Assembly (NCBI GenBank): GCA_964535575.1
Contig: CAZHTC010000001.1
Coordinates: forward strand, 310,001 to 374,000
DNA: 64,000 nt
Origin: JAGPCK01 sp964535575
GTDB taxonomy: Bacteria > Bacteroidota > Bacteroidia > UKL13-3
Reading direction: 5' to 3'
Shown: piece by piece, positions 18,025 to 26,551 of the stretch
Position numbering within the stretch: position 1 is the stretch's first letter
How the letters are laid out: each line of letters begins with the position of its first letter
Notes under the pieces: generated by a model
The model's input: only the letters and a program-made list of their open reading frames with translations
The model's database searches: none
Told to the model about the DNA's origin: nothing
Made by a program: the position numbers and the translations under genes

Positions 18025-19413
18025 ATGAAAATAATACTTACTCACGGCTACTTTTTGCACGAAGACCTGAAAGAGCAGGAAATCATGCGACCTTATATGC
18101 CGTTGGGTATTTTATATATCTCATCATGGCTCGAAAAATTTAATTACCCGAATGATGTTTTCGACAGTACCTTTTCGTCATTTGATAAGCTGCAGGAGAA
18201 ATTGCTCAGGGATAAACCGGATGTAGTTGGGATTTACACCAACCTGATGACTAAACTAAATGTACTGCGTATTATTCAATTTGTAAAACAAGAACCTTCG
18301 CTTCATCACATAAAAATTATTCTGGGCGGACCTGAGGTACGAAATCACATTCCCCATTTCCTTAATCACGGTGCTGATTATATTGTTTTGGGAGAAGGAG
18401 AAGAAACAATGCTCGAATTAATTCAACACCTCGATAAGTCTAATTCAATAACCGACATTTACCGGATTAATGGTATTGCCTTCTTGGATAAAGAGCAGAA
18501 GGTTTGTATAAATCCTGAGCGCACGAAATTAAAAGACCTTGAAGTATTGTCTTTTCCTAACCGCACAAAAGTAAATCTGCAATTATACTTTGATGTCTGG
18601 AAACAAAAACACGGAACCAGTGCCATATCGGTAAGCACCATGAGGGGTTGTCCTTACTCCTGCAATTGGTGTAGCCGTGCCGTTTACGGTCAAAGCTACC
18701 GGAGAAGAAGTGCCCGCAGTGTGGCTGATGAAATTGAATGGATTCAAAAAACATATCGGGTAGACAGCATTTGGTTTGTAGACGATGTTTTTACCATAAG
18801 TCATAAATGGTTGCAGGAGTTTGCCCATGAACTCAATTCACGAAAAATTCAGATGCCGTATGAATGCATTACAAGAGCCGACCGAATGAATGAAGAAGTG
18901 ATTCATTTGTTAAAATCAACCGGTTGTTTCAGGGTTTGGATTGGCGCTGAAAGCGGCTCGCAAAAAGTAATTGATTTAATGGACAGACGTGTGGATGTGA
19001 CCCAAGTGAGAAATATGATTCAACTGGCTCAACAAAACGGCATACAAGCCGGAACCTTTATTATGGTTGGCTATCCGGGAGAAACCGAAGAAGATATTTT
19101 TGAAACGGTAACCCATTTAAAAGATTCAGACCCGGATATTTTTACAATAACAGTGGCTTACCCCATTAAAGGTACTCCCCTTTATACCCAGGTAGAAAAT
19201 AATTTCATCAATCCACTTCCCTGGGAAACAAGCACCGACAGAGATATTGATTTTAAACGCATGTATTCTCGCAGGTATTACAATCATGCAGTAAACATGA
19301 TTATTCATGAAGTAAATGCGTTTAAAGCGAGAAAAAGAGGGCAGCTTAGGCTGGCGGTCAAACTGAAGTTAAAAGCAATAGCTGAAAGGGGGAAAATGGC
19401 CATTACCAAATAA
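18025..19413 (+). CDS. B12-binding-domain-type radical SAM protein (paralogue of preceding gene)
   Basis: 462 residues. The N-terminal region KIILTHGYFL...MRPYMPLGILYISSWLEK and GADYIVLGEGEETMLEL is the cobalamin-binding-like Rossmann domain, again without DxHxxG. CPYSCNWC (C209, C213, C216) binds the radical SAM cluster. IWFVDDVFTISHKW, VWIGAESGSQKVIDLMDRR and FIMVGYPGETEEDIFETV follow. A 135-bp gap separates it from the preceding radical SAM gene and holds no other gene. A terminator follows directly. Sequential action by the two paralogues in one pathway is plausible but unproven. Confidence 0.87.
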   Translation: MKIILTHGYFLHEDLKEQEIMRPYMPLGILYISSWLEKFNYPNDVFDSTFSSFDKLQEKLLRDKPDVVGIYTNLMTKLNVLRIIQFVKQEPSLHHIKIILGGPEVRNHIPHFLNHGADYIVLGEGEETMLELIQHLDKSNSITDIYRINGIAFLDKEQKVCINPERTKLKDLEVLSFPNRTKVNLQLYFDVWKQKHGTSAISVSTMRGCPYSCNWCSRAVYGQSYRRRSARSVADEIEWIQKTYRVDSIWFVDDVFTISHKWLQEFAHELNSRKIQMPYECITRADRMNEEVIHLLKSTGCFRVWIGAESGSQKVIDLMDRRVDVTQVRNMIQLAQQNGIQAGTFIMVGYPGETEEDIFETVTHLKDSDPDIFTITVAYPIKGTPLYTQVENNFINPLPWETSTDRDIDFKRMYSRRYYNHAVNMIIHEVNAFKARKRGQLRLAVKLKLKAIAERGKMAITK

Positions 19414-19447
19414 AAAAGGGCCGGATAATTACACCCGCCCCTTTTTA
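19412..19447. terminator. Bidirectional intrinsic terminator
   Basis: A-rich tract and stem 19413-19424 pair with 19435-19446 (GGGCCGG-type arm against CCGCCCC, one mismatch), with five A:T pairs at the base. It lies between the convergent radical SAM gene and the HtrA gene and can serve both. Confidence 0.75.
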
Positions 19448-19463
19448 TCAATAGGATAAAAAA

Positions 19464-20927
19464 TTAATCTATCGAAATCCCGTAAACTCCTTTACTTCCA
19501 TCCGGATTCACACCTTCCAGCAAAACTCCGCCTTTTTTACTTTCCAGAATTTTCTTTACATCTCCAACCGTATAAACTGGTTTTTTATCAATATGAGTTA
19601 ATACATATCCCTCCGGAATTCCGGCTTTGCTCAGGGCACTTCGTCCGCCAATACTTTTTATTTTTACCCCGTTGGTGATTTTTAAACGCAGACGCTCATC
19701 TCGGTTTATACTTTCAAAATCGGCACCAAGTGCATTGGCTTTATCCACTTTTGTTTCAACCGAAATGGCTGCTTTGCCTTCCTTATTTTTCAATACTACC
19801 ACAAATACTTTTTCCTTTCCATCGCGTTTTACCACCACCGATACCTTATCTCCCGGATTTCTGCGGCTTATCTGTTCCTGTAACTCGGAAGAAGAATTAA
19901 CTGCCGCATCTTCAACTTTTATAATAATATCCCCCGTTTTAATTCCGGCTTCTTCAGCAGCACTTTTGGGATTTACTCCTCCCACATACACGCCCCTCAC
20001 TTCCTTCAATCCTTTTTCATCAGCCAACTCCGCATTTACATCTCTTATCTCCACACCCAAATAACCACGCTGGACGGTTCCGTACTTCATCACATCATTA
20101 ATTACCTTTTTGGCAATATTGGAAGGAACCGCAAATGAATAACCCGAGTAGGAACCAGTTTGCGAAGCTATGGCTGTATTAATTCCAATCAATTTCCCTT
20201 CGATAGATACCAGAGCCCCCCCACTGTTACCAGGGTTAACGGCTGCATCTGTTTGTATAAATGACTCAATGGCGTAACGGCTTTCAGGGTTTTGCGGGTC
20301 ACGAATCAGATTAAGGTTTCGGCCCTTGGCACTTACAATACCGGCTGTAACCGTTGATGTAAGATTAAAAGGATTGCCTACCGCCAGTACCCATTGTCCT
20401 ACTTTTACGTCATCCGAATTGCCGAATATGGCAAACGGAAGATTTTTTTCTTCTACTTTAATGAGTGCAATATCCGTATTGGGGTCAGTACCTATCAGCT
20501 CGGCCGTGTACTTGCGCTTGTCATTGAGCACCACTTCAATCTTGGTAGCCCCATTTATCACATGATTATTAGTTATGATATATCCATCTTCTGAAATAAT
20601 AACTCCTGAACCAGAACCCACCTGCGGGCCCATATCGGGAAGGCTAAACCCGTGACCTCTGAAAAAATCAAACGGATCGGTAGGTCCCGAGCCCGAACTA
20701 ACCGATTCAACGGTGGTAATTACGTGAACAACTGTTGGCGTAACAACCTCAGAAACAGCAGTAAAATCCTGAGTCATGCCCGGACCCGACTCGGCAATAC
20801 TTGCATAACGGGCTAATTGCATGGCTCCAAACTCTGAACTACGCTCCTTGTCAAATAATTTGTTTACGCCCAAGGCAACAATACCTCCCAGGCTTGCTAC
20901 CAATACTAATCCAACTACTTTCTTCAT
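19464..20927 (-). CDS. Do/HtrA-family periplasmic serine protease
   Basis: 487 residues. An N-terminal membrane/signal segment (about 4-21) exports it. The trypsin-like domain has the full catalytic triad: H122 in ITNNHV, D152 in NTDIAL, S235 in NPGNSGGALV. Two PDZ domains follow (about 280-375 and 390-487; RGYLGVEIRDV, GDIIIKVEDAAVNSSSELQEQI). It is therefore a DegP/DegQ-like quality-control protease and chaperone of the periplasm. The second PDZ is shortened and degenerate, usual in Bacteroidota. A TAATTTTG promoter box lies 53 bp upstream (20981-20988, minus strand), divergent from the sigma factor gene. Confidence 0.94.
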   Translation of the reverse strand: MKKVVGLVLVASLGGIVALGVNKLFDKERSSEFGAMQLARYASIAESGPGMTQDFTAVSEVVTPTVVHVITTVESVSSGSGPTDPFDFFRGHGFSLPDMGPQVGSGSGVIISEDGYIITNNHVINGATKIEVVLNDKRKYTAELIGTDPNTDIALIKVEEKNLPFAIFGNSDDVKVGQWVLAVGNPFNLTSTVTAGIVSAKGRNLNLIRDPQNPESRYAIESFIQTDAAVNPGNSGGALVSIEGKLIGINTAIASQTGSYSGYSFAVPSNIAKKVINDVMKYGTVQRGYLGVEIRDVNAELADEKGLKEVRGVYVGGVNPKSAAEEAGIKTGDIIIKVEDAAVNSSSELQEQISRRNPGDKVSVVVKRDGKEKVFVVVLKNKEGKAAISVETKVDKANALGADFESINRDERLRLKITNGVKIKSIGGRSALSKAGIPEGYVLTHIDKKPVYTVGDVKKILESKKGGVLLEGVNPDGSKGVYGISID

Positions 20928-20980
20928 AAACTTTTTATTTTGATTCCTTCGCTCATCAATTTTTGTTCCATTGTTATGTC

Positions 20981-21018
20981 CAAAATTAAGGTGAAACCAT
21001 TTCTGAACCGTAACTTTG
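20981..21018. promoter_or_regulatory. Divergent -7 boxes (HtrA gene / ECF sigma gene)
   Basis: Two exact TAnnTTTG boxes lie back to back: TAATTTTG read on the minus strand at 20988-20981 for the HtrA gene, and TAACTTTG at 21011-21018 for the sigma-factor gene. I see no convincing TTTG -33 element at 19-21 bp for either, so the sites may need an activator or alternative sigma factor. Confidence 0.5.
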
Positions 21019-21070
21019 AAGCCTCTTTAACGCAAAAAAGACAAAAATATTTTTTTCTTTTAACAACACT

Positions 21071-21583
21071 ATGTTTGGTTTTCGGTTTCTGAACGACAGA
21101 ACTTTAATTCAGCTCATGCGCTCGGGCAATGAAGAAGCCCTTACCATGCTTTATGCACGCACCTTTAAAAAAGTTTACAGTTATGTTTTGGCTAAACGCG
21201 GAAGGGTTAAGGATGCTGAAGAAGTAATTACCGAGGCATTACTGGCAGTTTGGCAACATGTCATCCGGCAAAAAAACGGACAATCTTTCGCTCTGGCTCC
21301 TTATGTACTGGCAGTGGCCCGCAACCGCTGGAATAAGCGCGACAGGAAAAAAGGGAAAAAGGAACACGAGGGTACCGGTGAACAAATAGCTCCCAAAATT
21401 CCAAAGGAAATATGGTTATCCATCTCGGAGAACGACCGGAAATTATTGGGCTACTACTACTTTGACGGCTTTAGTCTGAAAGAGATTGCCGAACTTACCG
21501 GGGCCCACAACCCTGACTCTATAAGGCAGCGTAAAAGTGAAATTTTGAAAAGCCTGATAGAAAAAACATCACATGAATTTTAA
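21071..21583 (+). CDS. ECF-type RNA polymerase sigma factor
   Basis: 170 residues. Region 2 runs about residues 10-75 (IQLMRSGNEEALTMLYARTFKKVYSYVLAKRG..DAEEVITEALLAVWQHV), matching the core-binding and -10 recognition helices. Region 4 runs about 115-165, with SLKEIAELTGAHNPDSIRQRKSEILKSL as the helix-turn-helix. A basic linker (RNRWNKRDRKKGKKE) lies between. The following membrane gene, 52 bp downstream, has the layout of its anti-sigma factor. Regulon unknown; it faces the HtrA gene across 143 bp, which suggests but does not prove an envelope-stress role. Confidence 0.87.
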   Translation: MFGFRFLNDRTLIQLMRSGNEEALTMLYARTFKKVYSYVLAKRGRVKDAEEVITEALLAVWQHVIRQKNGQSFALAPYVLAVARNRWNKRDRKKGKKEHEGTGEQIAPKIPKEIWLSISENDRKLLGYYYFDGFSLKEIAELTGAHNPDSIRQRKSEILKSLIEKTSHEF

Positions 21584-21635
21584 AGCCAAACAACGTTTTA
21601 CAACTAATGGTTGTCAATAGGGAAGAAATAGAAAA

Positions 21636-22496
21636 ATGAACGAACGGCTGACTGATAATTTTGACCAGATAGAGCGCTACTTTGACGGGAAACTCGGAAA
21701 AAAGGAAAAATCCGAGTTTGAAGAACGCCTGTTGGCCGAGCCTAAACTTAAATCGCAGTATGATTTTTATGCCGCTCTGGTAGAAGGAATAAAAGAAGCC
21801 CGAAGGCAAGAGCTAAAACAATACCTGCATGAAAACACCGAGAGTATCCGGAACAAAAAAACCTTTTTCTTTGGCTTGCTTCCGTACTTACTCACTATCA
21901 TTTTCATTTTAAGTGCCGTTTATTTTGTCACTGAAAATTATATCCCGCAGTACACCATTCCCAAAGTAATAAATAAAGTTGATTCCTTAATAAGGGTTCC
22001 TTACAAAGCCGTAGAACGCAGAAGCGAAGAGCAGCTACGAAAAGAATTTGCCGCAAAGCAAAATACTACAGCGCAGCAACAAAAAAATCAATCCGAAGAT
22101 CCACTTAGCTCGGTAGAGGAGGAAAGTATTGACGGACAACTTTTAGAAGAAAATCCCAATTATATTAACGTGGTAGAAGACGAATGGGAATTTGACACAC
22201 TGCTTTCCCCCTCGTATCTTGCTAATGAAAATCAGGAAGACACTACTGCAGAAAAAACAACGGCAATTACTGTTGAATTCTGGAAGTCTCCACTCAACTC
22301 AAAGGGATATCTGTTTAATGGGAAAAAATTAGTGCTTTATGGGATAGAACCACCTTACAAAATTCATCTGCTTACTGTGCAGGATGACCTATATTTGCAC
22401 TACGAAAAAAAATACTACTACCTTGAAATGGATAGCAAGTTTCATCCTTATCGGGAAATGGAACAAGGTTTGGTAAAAAAAATATTTCAACACTGA
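21636..22496 (+). CDS. Putative membrane-anchored anti-sigma factor
   Basis: 286 residues. The N-terminal ~80 residues are charged and helical (FDQIERYFDGKLGKKEKSEFEERLLAEPKLKSQYDFY), the pattern of Bacteroidota anti-sigma factors that bind region 2 of an ECF factor. One transmembrane helix lies at about 85-103 (LLPYLLTIIFILSAVYFV), followed by a ~180-residue periplasmic part with an acidic, low-complexity middle and a compact end. It sits directly after the sigma gene. Release of the sigma factor by periplasmic proteolysis is the usual mechanism for this layout. The periplasmic domain is unrecognised. Confidence 0.7.
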   Translation: MNERLTDNFDQIERYFDGKLGKKEKSEFEERLLAEPKLKSQYDFYAALVEGIKEARRQELKQYLHENTESIRNKKTFFFGLLPYLLTIIFILSAVYFVTENYIPQYTIPKVINKVDSLIRVPYKAVERRSEEQLRKEFAAKQNTTAQQQKNQSEDPLSSVEEESIDGQLLEENPNYINVVEDEWEFDTLLSPSYLANENQEDTTAEKTTAITVEFWKSPLNSKGYLFNGKKLVLYGIEPPYKIHLLTVQDDLYLHYEKKYYYLEMDSKFHPYREMEQGLVKKIFQH

Positions 22497-22497
22497 A

Positions 22498-23283
22498 GTG
22501 AAATTTTATAAATATCAGGGAACCGGAAACGACTTTATAATTCTTGATGACAGGAATGAGCAATTTCCGTTGCACAATACAGAACTAATTGCCGGGTTAT
22601 GCAATCGCAGATTTGGCATTGGAGCTGACGGATTAATGCTGCTGCGCAATGAAAAAGAGTTTGATTTCAGGATGGTATATTACAATGCCGATGGAAACGA
22701 AAGCAGCATGTGCGGCAACGGAGGCCGGTGTATTGCACTGTTTGCACAACAAATTGGCGTCATTTCAACAAGCACTTCATTTGTGGCAGTTGATGGGCCT
22801 CATCAGGCTATTTTTAACGGAGACCTGATAGAATTAAAGATGCAAGATGTGAGCGAGGTGAAATTCAACACTGACCATTTTGTTTTAAATACCGGATCTC
22901 CACACTATGTACTTCCCTGCATCAATACGGCCGCTACCGATATTGTAACCAGGGCTAAGTCCATTCGATATAATGAAGAATATAGGCAATCCGGAATCAA
23001 TGTAAATTTTATTGAATGGCAACAAAACCGTTTGTTTGTGCGCACCTACGAACGTGGCGTGGAAGACGAAACCCTCTCGTGCGGAACCGGAGTTACTGCA
23101 GCAGCAATTGCCTGGTATTTGCTTAACAAATATACCTCAGAAGCGTTTTTTGAAGTGCCTGTAACCACACCAGGAGGAGAACTTAAGGTTAGATTTCAAT
23201 TCAATCCCGAGCAAAATAAATTTACCGATGTATGGCTTATTGGTCCTGCCAAATTGGTTTTCAGCGGTGAAGTGAGTTTCTGA
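22498..23283 (+). CDS. dapF: Diaminopimelate epimerase
   Basis: 261 residues starting at a GTG one base after the anti-sigma stop codon. It interconverts LL- and meso-diaminopimelate for lysine and peptidoglycan synthesis in the cytoplasm. The N-terminus FYKYQGTGNDFIILDD is diagnostic. The two catalytic cysteines are present: C72 in SSMCGNGGRC and C195 in ETLSCGTGVTAAA. GADGLML and the two-fold pseudo-symmetric layout also fit. Cotranscription with the ECF/anti-sigma pair is likely from the 1-nt spacing and is odd for a cell-wall housekeeping gene. Confidence 0.96.
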   Translation: MKFYKYQGTGNDFIILDDRNEQFPLHNTELIAGLCNRRFGIGADGLMLLRNEKEFDFRMVYYNADGNESSMCGNGGRCIALFAQQIGVISTSTSFVAVDGPHQAIFNGDLIELKMQDVSEVKFNTDHFVLNTGSPHYVLPCINTAATDIVTRAKSIRYNEEYRQSGINVNFIEWQQNRLFVRTYERGVEDETLSCGTGVTAAAIAWYLLNKYTSEAFFEVPVTTPGGELKVRFQFNPEQNKFTDVWLIGPAKLVFSGEVSF

Positions 23284-23356
23284 CAATTTTCCCACATAAG
23301 CAATCCACCCGTTTATTCAACCTACCTTTATCGGTTGTTAACGTACAGAATTTGTT

Positions 23357-26300
23357 TTGAAAGTAGTCAATACCCAACCTTTTGAATTAATTTATACACT
23401 GGTAGAGCATCAGCACCTCGGATTAATTATTGAGCCGCACGTGGTACAAGTGAATTCCAAAGGGCAACTGACACTTACCCATCAACGTATTTTTACCAAA
23501 ACTTCCGAATATTATAGCGAACAAATTGATTCCACAGACAAACAACTGCTGAAAATTTTAGATGAAATTGAGCAGGCGTATATCACCAGGAAATTTTACG
23601 TTGACAAAAACAACAAACAAATTAAACCCTCCCAGTTTTTTGATAAATACTGCGATGAAGAACTTTTTACCAAATTCATCCGTCCGTTTATAGAAAAACG
23701 CATTGCTGGTGCTCTGGAGTTGCTAAGAAATAAACGATTTTTTAAAACAGGAAACGATAACAATCCCTGCTCTACCGAACTGGAAATTGCTAAAGAAAAA
23801 AGTTCGGTTTTATTCCATTTCAGACGCGATGAAGAAGGCACCCGCTATTACCCCACCATTAAGTACATGGAGGAAAAAATGGAGTTTATGTATAAAAACG
23901 CAAGACTCCTTTGCAATTACCCCGCATGGTTGCTGGTTGATAACCGGGTTTATGATTTTCAAAAAAACATAGACGGGAAAAAATTATTGCCCTTTTTTAA
24001 CAAACGATTTATTCAAATTCCTAAAAGTGCCGAAGAAAATTACTTCCGGAAATTTGTAGTGCCCCTGGTCGAAAAATTTGATGTGTATGCGCAGGGGCTT
24101 GAAATTATAACTGAAAAGCACGATGCTACACCAGTGCTTAAAATTGTACGGTTATGGGAAGAAAATGTTCAGTTGCAACTATGCTTTGAATACGGGAAGA
24201 ATCTTTTTCTTTACCACAACTCTCATAAAGTTTCAGTAAGTCTTGAAAAAAAGGACAATCAATATATTTTTAAACGAATCCGAAGATCGGTAAAATGGGA
24301 GGACGGTAGAAAAGATTTTTTGGAAAATCTTGGACTGGAGCTTACCGAAGGTTCTGTGTTCAGATTAAAAAAACCCAATTCCCGGCCCAAGGAGGAACGA
24401 GCGCTGCAGGCATTTGAGACAGTAAACAAATATGAATTTATTGACTGGATAATTCTTCACAAAGAAAAAATTGAAGAAGCCGGATTTAAAATTATTCAGG
24501 AAGAAGAACGGCAAAAATACTTTCTTGGCAACAGGGAAATAAAAATTGATGTAAAAGAATTTAACGACTGGTTTGATATAAATGCGGTTGTTAAATTTGG
24601 AGAATTTCAGTTCCCCTTTCTTGCTCTCAAAGAATATATTTTACGGGGGAAGCGGGAGTTTTTGCTACCCAATGGGGAAACGGCAGTGATTCCTGACGAG
24701 TGGTTCAGTACATTCAGCAGCATTTTTGAAAATTCAGAACCCGGAGAAAACATCCGGTTACGCAACTACCATATCGGGTTAATTACTGAGTTAAGTTCTT
24801 TTAACGGAGTGCAAATGAAACTGAGTGAAAAACTCATGAATCTCAGAGATCAGCAAAGCATAAAAGAATATCCTCTTCCCGACTCTTTTAACGGAGACCT
24901 GCGTCCTTACCAAAAGGCCGGCTACAACTGGTTATCGTTTCTTCGCGACAATAAACTTGGAGCCTGCCTTGCCGATGATATGGGGTTAGGTAAAACCATT
25001 CAAACGCTTGCCTTGTTACAATATGAAAAAGAGTTTCATCACCACCCGGGTGAAGCGGAAAATTCTTCAGCCTTAGATCCATCTGAAATTTCGGAGCAAA
25101 CACCGGTGCAGATTTCCCTGTTTAATCAAACTGCTCATTTACCGGCCATGGCAGGGACTAAAACTGCAGAAGCTAAAGCCAACGATACCGAACAACCCAT
25201 TACTAAACAATACACCACTTCGTTAATCATTGTTCCCACCTCCTTAATTTTTAACTGGAACAATGAGGCTACGCGTTTTGCCCCCGGACTAAAAATCTTA
25301 ATATATACCGGCATCAACCGGATAAAAGATCCTGCCCAGTTCAGGTATTATGATATTGTGCTTACTACTTACGGCACTGTTCGCTCGGATGTAGAATTGT
25401 TGCGCAACTATTATTTCCATTACATTATTCTTGATGAAAGTCAGAATATAAAAAATCCGATGTCGCAGGCTTCAAAGGCGGTAAAAAGTTTAAAGGCCGG
25501 ATATAAAATTGTTCTCACTGGTACACCAATTGAAAATTCCGTAATTGAACTTTGGTCTCAAATGTCATTTATCAACCCCGGATTGCTTGGAGATTACAGT
25601 AGTTTTATGGAAAATTTCTCCATCCCTATTGAGAAACAGGCTGACGAAAAAAAGCTTAAAATTCTTAAAACACTTATCAACCCGTTTGTACTGCGAAGAA
25701 CCAAGTCGCAGGTAGCAAAAGACCTCCCCGACAAAATTGAACAGGTGATTTATTGCGACATGAGCGAAGAGCAGGAAAAAACTTATGAAGAAGTAAAATC
25801 GCAGTATCGAAACGAATTGCTGCAGGTAATTAAAGAACAAGGCTTAAACAAATCGAAACTTACCATTATTCAAGGACTCACTAAACTTCGTCAATTAGCC
25901 AATCATCCCAGAATGGTTGAGGAAGAATATGAATTTAACTCAGGAAAATTTGATGAAGTAACCGAGCGAATAAATACCGCCATTGCCGAAGACCACAAGT
26001 TACTCGTTTTTTCGCAGTTTGTAAAACAGCTTGAAATTTACCGCCAGCATCTTGAGGCAAACAATATCCCTTATTGCTATTTACATGGACAAATGTCGCA
26101 AAAAGAGCGGGCCGACCAGGTGAAACGGTTTAATGAAAGTGAACAGATCAAGGTATTTTTAATTTCATTAAAAGCGGGTGGACTCGGGTTAAATCTAGTC
26201 TCGGCCGACTATGTTTTCATTCTGGACCCGTGGTGGAATCCGGCTGTTGAAAAGCAGGCCGAAGACCGCAGCTACCGCATTGGTCAAACCAAAAATGTGT

Positions 26301-26452
26301 TCACTTATAAATTTATTACCCGGAATACGGTAGAAGAGAAAATAGTAGCCCTGCAACAGAAAAAACTACAACTTGCTGAAAACCTTATTGAAACAGAAGA
26401 GTCGTTTGTTAAATCACTCGATATTGATGAATTGATAGACCTGTTGTCTTAA
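23357..26452 (+). CDS. SNF2-family DEAD/DEAH-box ATPase/helicase-like protein
   Basis: 1031 residues, starting at TTG (MKVVNTQPFELIY), since this N-terminus is part of the family and no ATG precedes it. The N-terminal ~510 residues are the extra region found in bacterial SNF2 proteins. YQKAGYNWLSFL (Q-motif-like), GLGKT (543-547, Walker A), DESQ (693-696, motif II in place of DEAH), VLTGTPIEN (III) and a helicase C domain ending in LKAGGLGLNLVSADYVFILDPWWNPAVEKQAEDRSYRIGQ define the Swi2/Snf2 ATPase. About 65 low-complexity residues are inserted after motif I. Bacterial homologues act in transcription recycling (RapA-like) or DNA remodelling; the role here is open. Confidence 0.9.
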   Translation: MKVVNTQPFELIYTLVEHQHLGLIIEPHVVQVNSKGQLTLTHQRIFTKTSEYYSEQIDSTDKQLLKILDEIEQAYITRKFYVDKNNKQIKPSQFFDKYCDEELFTKFIRPFIEKRIAGALELLRNKRFFKTGNDNNPCSTELEIAKEKSSVLFHFRRDEEGTRYYPTIKYMEEKMEFMYKNARLLCNYPAWLLVDNRVYDFQKNIDGKKLLPFFNKRFIQIPKSAEENYFRKFVVPLVEKFDVYAQGLEIITEKHDATPVLKIVRLWEENVQLQLCFEYGKNLFLYHNSHKVSVSLEKKDNQYIFKRIRRSVKWEDGRKDFLENLGLELTEGSVFRLKKPNSRPKEERALQAFETVNKYEFIDWIILHKEKIEEAGFKIIQEEERQKYFLGNREIKIDVKEFNDWFDINAVVKFGEFQFPFLALKEYILRGKREFLLPNGETAVIPDEWFSTFSSIFENSEPGENIRLRNYHIGLITELSSFNGVQMKLSEKLMNLRDQQSIKEYPLPDSFNGDLRPYQKAGYNWLSFLRDNKLGACLADDMGLGKTIQTLALLQYEKEFHHHPGEAENSSALDPSEISEQTPVQISLFNQTAHLPAMAGTKTAEAKANDTEQPITKQYTTSLIIVPTSLIFNWNNEATRFAPGLKILIYTGINRIKDPAQFRYYDIVLTTYGTVRSDVELLRNYYFHYIILDESQNIKNPMSQASKAVKSLKAGYKIVLTGTPIENSVIELWSQMSFINPGLLGDYSSFMENFSIPIEKQADEKKLKILKTLINPFVLRRTKSQVAKDLPDKIEQVIYCDMSEEQEKTYEEVKSQYRNELLQVIKEQGLNKSKLTIIQGLTKLRQLANHPRMVEEEYEFNSGKFDEVTERINTAIAEDHKLLVFSQFVKQLEIYRQHLEANNIPYCYLHGQMSQKERADQVKRFNESEQIKVFLISLKAGGLGLNLVSADYVFILDPWWNPAVEKQAEDRSYRIGQTKNVFTYKFITRNTVEEKIVALQQKKLQLAENLIETEESFVKSLDIDELIDLLS

Positions 26453-26488
26453 TAACTATACAAGCCGGAAAATATTTTTAATTATACC

Positions 26489-26519
26489 TTTCTATTTCCA
26501 CTTTCAAAATATAGATTTG
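26489..26519 (+). promoter_or_regulatory. Promoter: TTTC-N19-TAGATTTG
   Basis: Exact -7 box TAGATTTG at 26512-26519 with a TTTC at 26489-26492 as an imperfect -33 element, spacing 19. It lies 32 bp before the ATG of the T9SS cargo gene at 26552. Confidence 0.5.
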
Positions 26520-26551
26520 TGTTAAATAATTATAAACCCAAAATTCATCAA

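Noticed and set aside
23357..26452. SNF2 helicase as part of a phage-defence island
   Set aside because: Neighbours are dapF and T9SS cargo genes. No nuclease, methylase, protease or other defence partner adjoins it.
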